The position numbers and the translations under genes are program-made. A stretch of DNA of 64,000 nt from Aureimonas sp. SK2 (lineage in GTDB: Bacteria; Pseudomonadota; Alphaproteobacteria; Rhizobiales; Rhizobiaceae): positions 124,001 through 188,000 of the forward strand of contig NZ_JAPZDS010000004.1 in NCBI RefSeq assembly GCF_029813115.1. The letters run 5' to 3'. This document shows, one piece after another, positions 43,586 through 52,568 of this stretch. The notes under the pieces were generated by a model. The model worked only from the letters and a program-made list of their open reading frames with translations, was not told the origin of the DNA and made no database searches. Position 1 is the stretch's first letter; each line of letters opens with the position of its first letter.

Positions 43586-43621
43586 CGAACCGGGACCTTG
43601 CAGAAGTGCGGTCCCGGTTCG
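43586..43621 (+). terminator. Intercistronic hairpin between tctC and tctB
   Basis: Two perfectly complementary 12-base arms, CGAACCGGGACC and GGTCCCGGTTCG, with a 12-base loop, start 11 bases after the tctC stop. It is likely a partial terminator or mRNA-stabilising hairpin that raises tctC transcript over tctBA. Confidence 0.65.
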
Positions 43622-43665
43622 GCCACGATCTTTCGATCCCTCGATCCTGAAGGCGAAGCGCGCTC

Positions 43666-44139
43666 ATGCGCCTCAACGACCTCTTCCTGTCCCTCCTCGT
43701 TCTCGCCTTCGGAATCGCGATCCTCGTCTCGGCCTACGGCTTCTCGCCGATTCCGGGACAGCAATACGGCGCCGACACGATGCCCAAGGCCATCGGCGTG
43801 TGCACGATCGCGCTCGGCCTGTTCATGGCCGGACACGCGGTGATTTCCGGCGAGCGCCTGCCGCGCGTCGACTTCGCGGACTGGACGCGGCGGCCGTCTG
43901 TCCTGTTCGGCATCGCCGTCGCGCTGGCGCTCGTCGCCTTCTACGTTGCCGCCTCGCCGCTCCTCGGCTTTCTCCCGGCGGCCTTCGTCGTGATGACGGC
44001 GTTCATGCTGGTGCGACGCGTGCGCCCGCTCGTCGCCGTGCCCGTCTCGGCGCTCGCCGCCGTCCTGATCCACGAAGCCTTCGGCCGGCTCCTGCTCGTG
44101 CCCCTGCCGCGCGGCGAGTTCTCCGGCTTCTTCTGGTAG
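43666..44139 (+). CDS. tctB: TctB-family small membrane subunit
   Basis: This 157-residue protein has four predicted membrane helices, starting MRLNDLFLSLLVLAFGIAIL, with the TctB-typical IPGQQYGADTMPKAIGVC segment near residue 30. It is the small membrane subunit of the tripartite tricarboxylate transporter. It lies 90 bases downstream of tctC, past the hairpin, and six bases before tctA. Confidence 0.9.
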   Translation: MRLNDLFLSLLVLAFGIAILVSAYGFSPIPGQQYGADTMPKAIGVCTIALGLFMAGHAVISGERLPRVDFADWTRRPSVLFGIAVALALVAFYVAASPLLGFLPAAFVVMTAFMLVRRVRPLVAVPVSALAAVLIHEAFGRLLLVPLPRGEFSGFFW

Positions 44140-44145
44140 CACTCC

Positions 44146-45645
44146 ATGACCGCCTTCTTCGAGGCCATCCCGCTCGCCTTCCAGCCCGAGGTCCTGCTCG
44201 TCGTGTTCCTGTTGGCGGTGTTCGGCATGTTCGTCGGTGCGATCCCCGGGCTTACCGCCACCATGGCGACGGCGCTTCTCGTGCCCGTCACCTTCTTCAT
44301 GGAGCCCGTGCCGGCGATCGCCGCGATCGTCACGGCGACGGCCATGGCGATCTTCGCCGGCGACATTCCGGCCGCGCTCCTGCGCATTCCCGGCACGCCG
44401 GCCAATGCCGCCTATATCGAGGACGCCTATCGGATGACGAAGAGCGGCCGGGCGGAAGAGGCGCTGGGCGCCGCGCTCGTCTTCTCGGCCATCGGCGGCA
44501 TTTTCGGGACGATCGTTCTCATGACGGCCGCCCCGGCACTGGCCGAAATCGCACTGCGCTTCTCGTCGTTCGAATATTTCTGGCTCGTGGTGCTGGGCCT
44601 GTCCTGCGCCGTATTCGTGTCGCCGAGCTCGGCGCCCAGGGGCCTGATCTCGCTCTTCATCGGTCTTTTTGCCGCGACGGTCGGCATCGAGAACCCGGCG
44701 GGCCAGCCGCGCTACACCTTCGGCAGCGTCGAACTTCTGTCCGGGATCCAGTTCATACCCGCCATGATCGGGCTCTTCGCCGTGGCCGAGGTCCTGCGGT
44801 CCGTCGCCTATCCCGGACCGACGGCAGGATCCGTGGCGCCGAGCGGTTCGGGCATCTTCCGATCGCAGGTCACCAACTTGCGCCGCTACCCGGTGCAGGT
44901 CGTGCGTGGCTCGGTGGTCGGCTCGGGTCTGGGCATCCTCCCCGGAGCGGGCGCCGACATCGCGGCCTGGATCTCCTACGCCATCTCCAAGCGCTTTTCG
45001 AAGACGCCCGAGAAATATGGGACGGGCCATGTCGAGGGTCTCGTGGAGGCCGGCGCCGCCAACAATTCGGCCATGAGCGGCGCCTGGATTCCGGCACTCG
45101 TCTTCGGCATTCCCGGCGACTCCATCACCGCGATCGTGATCGGCGTCCTTTACATCAAGGGCATCAATCCGGGTCCGACGATCTTCATCAACGACCCGCA
45201 GATGATCTACGCCATCTTCGTGGTCTTCATCATCGCCAACGTCATCATGCTGCCGCTCGGCTGGGCGGCGATCAAGGCGGCCCGGCCGATCCTCTCGATC
45301 CCGCAGAACGTGCTGATGCCGATCATCCTGATGTTCTGCATCGTCGGCGCGTTCGCGATCAACAATTCGGTGTTCGGCATCTGGGTCATGCTGGTCTTCG
45401 GTGTGATCGGCTTCCTGATGGAGGAGAACGACATCCCGATCGCGCCGGCCATCCTCGGCCTCGTGCTCGGGCCGATGCTGGAGCACCACTTCGTCACGGC
45501 CATGATCCGCTCGCAGGGCTCGTTCCTCGCCTTCTTCGAGCGGCCGATCGCCGCCGGGCTCGGCCTCTTCACCATCGCGATCTGGCTGATCCCGCTCGCC
45601 CTTCTGATCCTGCGCCGCATCCGGCACAGCGCATCGCCAGCCTGA
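44146..45645 (+). CDS. tctA: TctA-family large membrane subunit
   Basis: This 499-residue polytopic protein is the transport subunit of the TTT system. Conserved are GAIPGLTATMATALLVPVTF near residue 30, DIPAALLRIPGTPANAA near residue 70, GILPGAGADIAAWISYA near residue 265 and FGIPGDSITAIVIGVLYIKG near residue 325. The two PGxxA-type motifs mark the duplicated core. It ends nine bases before the dehydrogenase gene, whose product may act on the imported acid. Confidence 0.93.
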   Translation: MTAFFEAIPLAFQPEVLLVVFLLAVFGMFVGAIPGLTATMATALLVPVTFFMEPVPAIAAIVTATAMAIFAGDIPAALLRIPGTPANAAYIEDAYRMTKSGRAEEALGAALVFSAIGGIFGTIVLMTAAPALAEIALRFSSFEYFWLVVLGLSCAVFVSPSSAPRGLISLFIGLFAATVGIENPAGQPRYTFGSVELLSGIQFIPAMIGLFAVAEVLRSVAYPGPTAGSVAPSGSGIFRSQVTNLRRYPVQVVRGSVVGSGLGILPGAGADIAAWISYAISKRFSKTPEKYGTGHVEGLVEAGAANNSAMSGAWIPALVFGIPGDSITAIVIGVLYIKGINPGPTIFINDPQMIYAIFVVFIIANVIMLPLGWAAIKAARPILSIPQNVLMPIILMFCIVGAFAINNSVFGIWVMLVFGVIGFLMEENDIPIAPAILGLVLGPMLEHHFVTAMIRSQGSFLAFFERPIAAGLGLFTIAIWLIPLALLILRRIRHSASPA

Positions 45646-45654
45646 GGACCCGCC

Positions 45655-46587
45655 TTGACGAAGCCCGACCTTCTGCTCCTCGCCTCCTATCCCGATCCCG
45701 TCGTCTCGGCTCTGGAGCGCGACTTCACCGTGCATCGGCACAGCGAGGACGCGATCCCGGCCGAGCTTGCCGAACGCGTGCGCTTCGTCGCCACCGGCAA
45801 CGGTTCCGGCTGCGGGCGGGCGACGATCGAAGGGCTGCCCCGGCTGGAGATCGTCGGCTCCTTCGGGGTCGGCTACGACAAGGTGGACGTGGCGGCCGCG
45901 CGCGAGAGGGGCGTGCGCGTCACCAACACGCCGGACGTCCTAAACGACTGCGTGGCGGAAGTGACGCTGGCCCTCATGCTCGCGCTCTGCCACCGCCTGC
46001 CGCAGGCTGACCGCTACGTGCGCGACGGCCGCTGGGAGCGCGAGGGCGACTTTGGGCTGACGGCCGAGCTCACCGGTCGGCGAGCCGGCATCCTCGGCCT
46101 CGGTCGCATCGGCAAGGAGATCGCGTCCCGCCTGCAGGCATTTCGCATGGAGGTGGTCTATCACGGCCGCAACCGGCAGGAGCACCAGCCCTATCCCTTC
46201 TACGCCGATCTCGCGGAGATGGCGCGGGACGTCGACTGGCTCGTGGTGATCGCGCCCGGCTCTCCCTCCACGCGCGGCCTCGTCTCGCGCGAGGTTCTGG
46301 AGGCGCTCGGCCCCGAGGGCCATCTCGTCAACGTCGCCCGTGGTTCGCTGGTCGACGAGCCCGCGATGATCGAGCTCCTGTCGCAGGGGCGCCTCGGCGG
46401 CGCCGCGCTCGACGTCTTCGCCCAGGAGCCGCACGTCCCGGAAGAGCTGCGGCGCCTGGAGAACGTCGTTCTCCTGCCCCATCAGGGCAGCGCCACGCAC
46501 AAGACCCGTGCGGCGATGGGCGATCTCGTGGTGCGAAACCTGCGCGCGCACCTGCGCGGCGAACCGCTTCTCAGCGCCGTCGCCTGA
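45655..46587 (+). CDS. D-2-hydroxyacid dehydrogenase (glyoxylate/hydroxypyruvate reductase-like)
   Basis: This 310-residue NAD(P)-dependent dehydrogenase has the Rossmann motif GILGLGRIGKEIASRL near residue 145, catalytic Arg in VNVARGSLVDE, Glu in DVFAQEPHVP and His in LLPHQGSAT. The start is a TTG, supported by GAGGA six bases upstream that overlaps the tctA stop. Related enzymes reduce glyoxylate or hydroxypyruvate, or oxidise D-2-hydroxyacids. Coupling to the TTT transporter suggests that the imported substrate is a hydroxy- or keto-acid. Confidence 0.9.
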   Translation: MTKPDLLLLASYPDPVVSALERDFTVHRHSEDAIPAELAERVRFVATGNGSGCGRATIEGLPRLEIVGSFGVGYDKVDVAAARERGVRVTNTPDVLNDCVAEVTLALMLALCHRLPQADRYVRDGRWEREGDFGLTAELTGRRAGILGLGRIGKEIASRLQAFRMEVVYHGRNRQEHQPYPFYADLAEMARDVDWLVVIAPGSPSTRGLVSREVLEALGPEGHLVNVARGSLVDEPAMIELLSQGRLGGAALDVFAQEPHVPEELRRLENVVLLPHQGSATHKTRAAMGDLVVRNLRAHLRGEPLLSAVA

Positions 46588-46642
46588 GGCCAGCGGTCAA
46601 GATCCGGTTGCGCCATACACATGATGCGACCGGAAGGGTATC

Positions 46643-46674
46643 GGCGACCGGCCGGTTGCGGCCGGCCGATCGCC
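46643..46674. terminator. GC-rich hairpin between convergent genes
   Basis: CCGGCCG (46648-46654) pairs with CGGCCGG (46659-46665) over a GTTG loop. The outer GGCGA/TCGCC arms extend the stem with a four-base bulge. It sits between the convergent dehydrogenase and aldehyde dehydrogenase genes. Confidence 0.4.
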
Positions 46675-46692
46675 TCAGCGCGGTGCTGGCCC

Positions 46693-48240
46693 CTACGCTT
46701 CGGCCGAGCCCCCATCGACGTCGAACTTGACCCCTTGCGCGAGCGGCATCGAGCGGCCGTAGTTGATGGCGTTGGTCTGGCGGCGCATGTAGGCCTTCCA
46801 GGCGTCCGAGCCGCTCTCTCGCCCGCCGCCGGTCTCCTTCTCGCCGCCGAAGGCCCCGCCGATCTCGGCGCCGGACGTGCCCATGTTGACGTTGGCGATG
46901 CCGCAATCCGAACCCGCCGCCGACAGGAAGCGCTCGACCTCACGCATGTCGGTTGCGAAGATCGAGGACGACAGGCCCTGCGGCACGCCGTTCTGCAACG
47001 CGATCGCCTCGTCGAGATCGCGATACTTCAGGACATAAAGGATCGGCGCGAAGGTCTCCTCCACGACCGGCCCGGTCTGGCCGGGCATCTCGACGAGGGC
47101 CGGGCGCACGTAGAAGGACGCCTCCCCGGTGACGTCCACCCGCTCGCCCCCGTGCACCGTGCCGCCTGCGGCCTTGGCGGCTTCCAGCGCGCGGCCCATG
47201 CCCTCGAAGGCGGCGCGGTCGATCAGCGGCCCGACCAGCGCGTCCGAGGTCAGCGGGTTGCCCACCGAGATCGAGGCGTAGACCTTGGCGAGCTTGGGCA
47301 CCAGCGTGTCGTAGACGCTCTCGTGGACGATCAGGCGGCGCATCGTGGTGCAGCGCTGGCCGGCCGTGCCCATGGCGCCGAAGGCGACGGCGCGCAGCGT
47401 CAGATCGAGATCGGCCGAGGGCGTGACGATCGAGGCGTTGTTGCCGCCGAGCTCCAGGATCGCGCGGGCGAAGCGGCGGGCGAGGCGTTCGCCGACGGCG
47501 CGTCCCATCCGCGTCGAGCCGGTGGCCGAGACGACCGGAACGCGGGGATCGTCCACCAGCGCCTCGCCGGCCTTGGCGTCGCCGACGAGAAGCGTCGACA
47601 GGCCGGCCGGCGCGTCGCTGCCAAAGCGGGCGGCGGCCTTCTCGAAGATCGCCTGCGTCGCCAGCGCCGTCAGCGGCGCCTTCTCGGACGGCTTCCAAAC
47701 CACGGCGTCGCCGCACACGAAGGCGAGCGCCGCGTTCCAGGACCAGACCGCTACGGGGAAGTTGAAGGCCGAGATGACGCCGACGACGCCGATCGGGTGC
47801 CATTGCTCGGTCATCTTGTGGTCGGCGCGCTCGGACGGGATGACGAGGCCGTAGAGTTGGCGCGACAGGCCGACGGCGAAGTCGCAGATGTCGATCATCT
47901 CCTGGACCTCGCCGAGCCCCTCCGACGGGGACTTGCCGACTTCCAGGCTGACGAGGCGGCCGAGCGCGTCCTTATGGGCACGCAGCTCCTCGCCGAGAAG
48001 GCGCACGAGTTCGCCGCGACGGGGGGCGGGAACGGTGCGCCACGTCAGGAACGCCTCGTGGGCGCGGCCGACGGCGGCGGTCGCGTCGGCCGGTCCGGCG
48101 AGCGTCAGGCTGGCGAGGACCGCTCCGTCCACCGGCGAGACGACATGGTGCGAACCGCCGCCGAAGGCGCTCGGGGCGACGCCGAGGCCGGTAAGGAGTT
48201 CGCGGGCTTCGTCGGCGGGCGACTGGGAGGTGCGGGACAT
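46693..48240 (-). CDS. amaB: L-aminoadipate-semialdehyde dehydrogenase (AmaB/ALDH7 type)
   Basis: This 515-residue aldehyde dehydrogenase is of the antiquitin (ALDH7) type. Catalytic Cys lies in GTAGQRCTTMRRL, the general base Glu in ILELGGNNASI, and cofactor residues in ISAFNFPVAVW and VVSATGSTRMG. AmaB oxidises 2-aminoadipate 6-semialdehyde to 2-aminoadipate, downstream of pipecolate oxidation. The adjoining genes encode a pipecolate-oxidase-like flavoprotein and a 2-oxoadipate dioxygenase/decarboxylase homologue on the same strand, which strongly supports a lysine/pipecolate pathway. Confidence 0.9.
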   Translation of the reverse strand: MSRTSQSPADEARELLTGLGVAPSAFGGGSHHVVSPVDGAVLASLTLAGPADATAAVGRAHEAFLTWRTVPAPRRGELVRLLGEELRAHKDALGRLVSLEVGKSPSEGLGEVQEMIDICDFAVGLSRQLYGLVIPSERADHKMTEQWHPIGVVGVISAFNFPVAVWSWNAALAFVCGDAVVWKPSEKAPLTALATQAIFEKAAARFGSDAPAGLSTLLVGDAKAGEALVDDPRVPVVSATGSTRMGRAVGERLARRFARAILELGGNNASIVTPSADLDLTLRAVAFGAMGTAGQRCTTMRRLIVHESVYDTLVPKLAKVYASISVGNPLTSDALVGPLIDRAAFEGMGRALEAAKAAGGTVHGGERVDVTGEASFYVRPALVEMPGQTGPVVEETFAPILYVLKYRDLDEAIALQNGVPQGLSSSIFATDMREVERFLSAAGSDCGIANVNMGTSGAEIGGAFGGEKETGGGRESGSDAWKAYMRRQTNAINYGRSMPLAQGVKFDVDGGSAEA

Positions 48241-48280
48241 GATGCGTCGGTCCTTGTACGTGCGACGTATGGGGGATGGA

Positions 48281-49564
48281 TCAGAAGCGGGCGCCGGCGA
48301 GGTGTGCGATCTGCGCCCCGACTTCGTAGTAGGCCTCGCGCAGCGCCCGGCGCGGCGCGGCCTCGACGGGGGTGACCGGCAGCGGCAGGTCGTCCTCGCC
48401 GATCCGGCCGAGCAGGAGGTCGGCGAGGCAGCGGCCGAAGACCGTGCCGGGGGCGATGCCCCGGCCGTTGTAGCCGCTGAAGGCGACGACCTCGCGGGCC
48501 AGCCGGTGGAAGCGCGGCAGGCTGTTCCCGGTCATGCCGATCTTGCCGTACCACTGGTACTCGAAATCGATGCCGGCGAGCTGCGGGAACAGCCTGGCCA
48601 ACGCCCGACGGCCCCAGTCGCGGTGGACGGCCTGGCCGCCGCCGCGCAGCGCGCCGACCGAGCCGAAGACGAGCCGGCCCGCCTGGTCGAAGCGGAAGGA
48701 GGACAGGATTTCCTTGGTATCCCAGGCGCCCTGGCGCTCGGGCAGGATGGATCGGCGCAGATTGTCGCCGAGCGGCGGGGTGGCCATGTTGAAATAGGGC
48801 AGGTGCACCTGCTCGCAGCGGATCTCCGGCCAGACGCCCGCGGCATAGGCGTCGGTCGCCACGACGACGCGCCGGGCACGCACGGTGCCGTTCGGCGTGC
48901 GCAGGATCCACATGCCGCCCTCGTCGGCGGCCGAGACGACGGGGCTGCTCGTGAACAGGGCGGCCCCGGCGCCGATCGCGGCACGGGCGAGGCCCCGGGC
49001 ATAGGCGAGCGGCTGGATCGTGCCGGCCCGCTCGTCGAGAAGCGCGCCGGCATAGGCCGCCGTGCCGACCTTGGCCTCGGTCTCGGCGGCCCCGAGCAGT
49101 CGCACCGGCGCGCCCCGCGCGCGCCATTGGCGCTCGCGCTCGCGCAGTTCGGCAAGGCCCTTCTCCCCGACCGCGCAATGAAGGGTTCCCTGCCGCTCTG
49201 CCTCGCAGTCGATCCCATGCCGCTCGACGATGTCGAAGACGGCACGGGGCGCCTCGCCCAGAAGCCGCAGCAGCCGCTCGCCGTGAACCTCGCCCAGTTC
49301 CCCGGGCAGATCGTCGGGCATCACCCACATGCCGGCGTTGACGAGGCCGACATTGCGGCCCGAACCGCCGAAGCCGATCTCCTCGGCCTCCAGCACCGCG
49401 ACATCGACGCCGCCCTCGGCCAGATGCAGCGCCGCCGAACAGCCGGTGAAGCCGGCGCCGACAACGGCCACGTCCACCAACAGCTCGCCCGAGAGCGACG
49501 TGGTCGGCGGCGGCGGCGGCGCGGACGCCGACCAGAGCCCGTGACTGCGCGGATCGTTCCTCAT
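48281..49564 (-). CDS. amaA: FAD-dependent oxidoreductase (L-pipecolate oxidase AmaA-like)
   Basis: This 427-residue flavoprotein of the DAO family has the dinucleotide-binding motif VAVVGAGFTGCSAALHLAE near residue 35, GFGGSGRNVGLVN near residue 65 and the C-terminal FSGYNGRGIAPGTVFGR FAD motif. AmaA oxidises L-pipecolate to piperideine-6-carboxylate, which opens to aminoadipate semialdehyde, the substrate of the next gene product. Start ATG at 49564 gives the compact N-terminus before the FAD motif, although a Pro-rich stretch precedes it. It lies 16 bases downstream of hglS and 40 bases upstream of amaB. Confidence 0.85.
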   Translation of the reverse strand: MRNDPRSHGLWSASAPPPPPTTSLSGELLVDVAVVGAGFTGCSAALHLAEGGVDVAVLEAEEIGFGGSGRNVGLVNAGMWVMPDDLPGELGEVHGERLLRLLGEAPRAVFDIVERHGIDCEAERQGTLHCAVGEKGLAELRERERQWRARGAPVRLLGAAETEAKVGTAAYAGALLDERAGTIQPLAYARGLARAAIGAGAALFTSSPVVSAADEGGMWILRTPNGTVRARRVVVATDAYAAGVWPEIRCEQVHLPYFNMATPPLGDNLRRSILPERQGAWDTKEILSSFRFDQAGRLVFGSVGALRGGGQAVHRDWGRRALARLFPQLAGIDFEYQWYGKIGMTGNSLPRFHRLAREVVAFSGYNGRGIAPGTVFGRCLADLLLGRIGEDDLPLPVTPVEAAPRRALREAYYEVGAQIAHLAGARF

Positions 49565-49580
49565 GCGGCTGCGACGCCTC

Positions 49581-50981
49581 TCAAGCCGCGTCGGAACGCA
49601 GGCGGCCGGCAAGCGCGGCACGCACGCCCTCGATCGAGCGGGCGACGGCGTCCTCGTAGACCTGGAACTCGTCGGCGACCGGCGATCCCAGCGCCTCCTC
49701 GAAGGCGCTCCGGCTGGCATTGCCGGCATAGCTCCGCTGCTCCTCGCCGCCGAGATTGGACTGGAAGATTCCGGCCGCCGAGACGGGGAGGAAGTCCTCG
49801 TAGACGATCGGATAGGCCTCGACATGGCCCGCCGCCTCGAGCGCCTCGATCGATAGCGCGTCGAGCCCGGCCGGGGCGACGGCCCGCCCCTTGGCCGTCA
49901 GGACGAAGCGGAAGTAGCCGAGCCCCTCGCGACGCAGCGTGTCATGGTCGTCGGGAAAGGCCTGGAAAACGTCTGCCAGCCGCGTCGCGTAGTCGGCGCC
50001 CGCATTGCCTTGCCCGCCGGCGTCGCGCACCTGCGACAGGAGCTCGTCGTAGAGCGCGCGGCCCTTGGGCGTCAGCGCCAGGCCGCGCTGCTCGATCTCG
50101 CCGAAGCGGGCGGTGTGGGTTCCGGCCTCGCCTCCGCCTTCCCCGCGGAACAGGATCGGCTCCTCCAGGGCCTTGAAGCTCGTCTGGCGCAGGAGGATCG
50201 GGCAGCGGCGCGTCGGCGGGCCTTCGATCACGTCCTTGGCTGCGATTCCGCGCGCAGGCATCTCGGCCTGCACCGCGTCGATGTCGAGCGTGCGCGGCGT
50301 CAGGTGGTTGATGTGCGGCCCCTTGAAGCACACGACGTCGGCGATCAGGCGATGGACGGCGGACAGGCGCTTGTAGGTCTCGCTATCCACCGTCGCCTCG
50401 CGGTGCCAGCGGAAGGTCTCGACCGCCTCCGCGACAAAGCTGTCGGCTTCCGCATCGGTCAACCCGCCGTTACGCTCCGCCGTCTCGATCAGCGAAAGGG
50501 CGCCCGGCGTGAAGATCCGTCGGCGCGCCAGGATCGCGGCGGCTTCCGCACGCAGGCCCTCATCGGCAATCAGATCGAGCCGCAGGAGCGAGGTGAAGAC
50601 GCGGAACGGGTTGCGAGCGAGACTTTCCGCATGCACCGGGCGGAAGGCCGTGGAATGGACGGGCACGCCTGCCACCGACAGATCGTAGTAGCCGACCGGC
50701 TGCATGCCCATGACCGCGAAGAGCCGGCGCATGGTGAAGAGTTCACCCGCCGTGCCGAGCCGGATGGCGCCGTGTCGTTCGAGGTCGATGCGCTCCAGAT
50801 CGTCCGTACGCTCCAGATTCGCCCGCAGGCGGGGATCGGCCGCCAGAGTTGCCGCATTCACGTCGGCCACCAGTTCCATCAGCGTGCCGTATTGCGGCAC
50901 CTCGGACCGGTACATCCGCGACATGGTCTGCGAGAACCGGGTCCGGATCTCGTCCGGCGTGACGAAATGCGCGTCGCTCAA
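49581..50981 (-). CDS. hglS: 2-oxoadipate dioxygenase/decarboxylase (HglS/DUF1338)
   Basis: This 466-residue protein of the DUF1338 (YdcJ) family resembles HglS, the Fe(II) enzyme that converts 2-oxoadipate to D-2-hydroxyglutarate in lysine catabolism of Pseudomonas putida. Candidate iron ligands are the His in LERHGAIRLGT (near 70), the His residues in FKGPHINHLTPRTLDID, and Glu in RFGEIEQRGLALT. The start is a TTG with GGGAG eight bases upstream. It is the first gene of the operon. The aminotransferase AmaC and the D-2-hydroxyglutarate dehydrogenase of the route are not in the window. Confidence 0.9.
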   Translation of the reverse strand: MSDAHFVTPDEIRTRFSQTMSRMYRSEVPQYGTLMELVADVNAATLAADPRLRANLERTDDLERIDLERHGAIRLGTAGELFTMRRLFAVMGMQPVGYYDLSVAGVPVHSTAFRPVHAESLARNPFRVFTSLLRLDLIADEGLRAEAAAILARRRIFTPGALSLIETAERNGGLTDAEADSFVAEAVETFRWHREATVDSETYKRLSAVHRLIADVVCFKGPHINHLTPRTLDIDAVQAEMPARGIAAKDVIEGPPTRRCPILLRQTSFKALEEPILFRGEGGGEAGTHTARFGEIEQRGLALTPKGRALYDELLSQVRDAGGQGNAGADYATRLADVFQAFPDDHDTLRREGLGYFRFVLTAKGRAVAPAGLDALSIEALEAAGHVEAYPIVYEDFLPVSAAGIFQSNLGGEEQRSYAGNASRSAFEEALGSPVADEFQVYEDAVARSIEGVRAALAGRLRSDAA

Positions 50982-51368
50982 GGCTCCACTCCCTTCAGGT
51001 CCGATGGGTCGCCCAAACCGCCTGGAAGGGGTCGGGTATCGCCATACTCTTCCTCTTTCCGGCGAGGATTCTCAAACGACGTTCGTACATGAGGTCATGC
51101 CGTCCGTGAATGACGCAACCCGGGAGAGGCCCCGGCCACCCTCGGTTCGAGCGAGGCGTCTGGCCTTCTCGGCTTTGAGGCCACGGAAGGGGCAAGCGCT
51201 CCTTGGGCGCGCGATCATGTCCGCAATGGCATGACCCCGACGCCAGATCGCCGTGACGCGGCGAGGCGGTGGCGGGCCGCCACGACCGCCGTACCCGATG
51301 GCGAAGGCATCTGTCCCGGCCGGGCCGTCGCCGCGCCGCGCCGGTTTGAGGTGGCGCCGGGTTGCCCG
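50982..51368. other. Intergenic region upstream of hglS
   Basis: These 387 bases hold no recognisable gene. Open frames on both strands lack a ribosome-binding site and domain similarity. The stretch presumably contains the hglS promoter, but I find no clear promoter boxes. Confidence 0.5.
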
Positions 51369-51701
51369 TCAGGCAACTTTGGCCAGAGACACCTTGCGCT
51401 TCGACGGCAGGCCGGGCTCGCGGTCGAACGAGGCCTGGTCGCGGCATTGTTCGAAGAGCGCGAGGCCCACCTTGCCCGCGGCTTCCCAGAGCGCGTGCTC
51501 GCTGCATTCGGCGGCGATCACCAGCGCGATCCGCCGCATGTGCGTGCGCGCGACGCAATAGGCCGCCAGCGCCGCGCGCTGGAGCGGCGGCAGTTCGCGC
51601 ACGGTTTCGACGACGCGCTCCTCGGAGGAGCGAAGGAGCAGGGCCAGAAGTTCGAGGGGAACGGGACAGGTCGGCTCGTTCGGGCGATACCGGTTGCTCA
51701 T
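51369..51701 (-). CDS. Small hypothetical protein (110 aa)
   Basis: This is a 110-residue soluble, probably helical protein starting MSNRYRPNEPTCPVPLELLALLL. It contains LRSSEERVVETVRELPPLQRAALAAYC and ends in a basic tail (SKRKVSLAKVA). I do not recognise the family. The ATG at 51701 is preferred over one six bases upstream. Codon use is that of the neighbours, so it is probably real. It is alone on its strand. Confidence 0.6.
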   Translation of the reverse strand: MSNRYRPNEPTCPVPLELLALLLRSSEERVVETVRELPPLQRAALAAYCVARTHMRRIALVIAAECSEHALWEAAGKVGLALFEQCRDQASFDREPGLPSKRKVSLAKVA

Positions 51702-51819
51702 GCACATGCTCCAAGCCTTGTGAATCGCGGATCGTGATCGGATGCCGATGCAAATAGCGCCGCGCGACGGCCGGAAATCCCTCAAGATTTAGGGATCGCC
51801 GAAAGGGACTGTTCGGGAT

Positions 51820-51850
51820 GGCGGCACCGTCCGGCCGGGGCCGTGCCGCC
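51820..51850 (-). terminator. Hairpin downstream of the 68-residue membrane protein
   Basis: GGCGGCAC and GTGCCGCC, perfectly complementary, enclose a 15-base GC-rich loop that can pair further. It lies 17 bases past the stop of the small gene at 51867-52073. Confidence 0.45.
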
Positions 51851-51866
51851 GGCGAGCACGCTTCGC

Positions 51867-52073
51867 TCAGGCCGGCCGGGTACGACCGTGGTCCCCTTCC
51901 GCCACCTTGAGCTTCTGCTGCGTCTCCAGGGAGATCGCCAGCGAGCGAAGGACGCATTCGGTCAGTCCGGCGACCCGTACTTCGAGCAAGCGGTTCGACA
52001 GCGCCGGCCGGAGGATCGGAACCGGGACGAGGAGCCCGAACAGGAAAACCAAGATGATCGTCAACAAGGACAT
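51867..52073 (-). CDS. Small membrane protein (68 aa)
   Basis: The start ATG follows GGAGG by six bases. The product begins MSLLTIILVFLFGLLVPVPIL, a single membrane helix or signal anchor, then a soluble part (LTECVLRSLAISLETQQKLK). Family unknown. The good ribosome-binding site, clean helix and downstream hairpin support a real gene; the longer in-frame ORF upstream is not protein-like. Confidence 0.6.
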   Translation of the reverse strand: MSLLTIILVFLFGLLVPVPILRPALSNRLLEVRVAGLTECVLRSLAISLETQQKLKVAEGDHGRTRPA

Positions 52074-52189
52074 CCAAGCCTCCAGCCGCATCGAAAGGAA
52101 TGTCCGGCACGGCATGACCGCGACTTGTGTCTCGGCCGGTCTTCGGGTCTCGGCGGATGCGCCGCGAGCGGGCCGGCCCGAAGGCGGCG

Positions 52190-52402
52190 TCAGCCGCGCA
52201 TCTCGTCCTCGAAGCCCATTCGCCAGGACACGCCGTCGGCGCTTTGCGGACGATAGGGGTTGTCGCGCCGTGTGAGGCCGCGGCTGGCGGCCTGCGCGCC
52301 CTCCATCCGGACGATGTCGTCCCGCGTCAGACGCAAGCCCCGCAGGGCGGCTTCTAAGAACGCCATGTCGTCGTCGACTGAAAGATCCTGTATCCGGCTC
52401 AT
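52190..52402 (-). CDS. Small hypothetical protein (70 aa)
   Basis: This 70-residue acidic protein starts MSRIQDLSVDDDMAFLEAAL, with LRLTRDDIVRMEGAQA and RRDNPYRPQSADGVSWRMGF. The ATG at 52402 lies five bases after GGAGG. No domain is recognised. It is independent of the next gene, 116 bases downstream. Confidence 0.6.
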   Translation of the reverse strand: MSRIQDLSVDDDMAFLEAALRGLRLTRDDIVRMEGAQAASRGLTRRDNPYRPQSADGVSWRMGFEDEMRG

Positions 52403-52568
52403 TCCATCCTCCATCCATCGCAACCCAAGGTTCTGATGATTGGCTGGTCTGGAGCTTGCCAACCGGGAAATCCGGGGTGGACGCACACGCATGGCGACCT
52501 AAGACGCTGTCTTTCCGCCTGCCGGACAGGCCATCGCCGGGGGGCGCGGCGAGACCGACGGAGCCTTT

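Noticed and set aside
42519-46010. An 1163-codon plus-strand frame and a 993-codon minus-strand frame (42760-45741)
   Set aside because: Both run across tctC, tctB and tctA in wrong frames and give Arg-, Asp- or His-rich sequence with no recognised domain.
51140-51156. A T-arm-like hairpin (CCTCG, loop GTTCGAG, CGAGG) that could mark a tRNA
   Set aside because: The conserved pairing at positions 53-61 fails, and no acceptor, anticodon or D arm can be built upstream.
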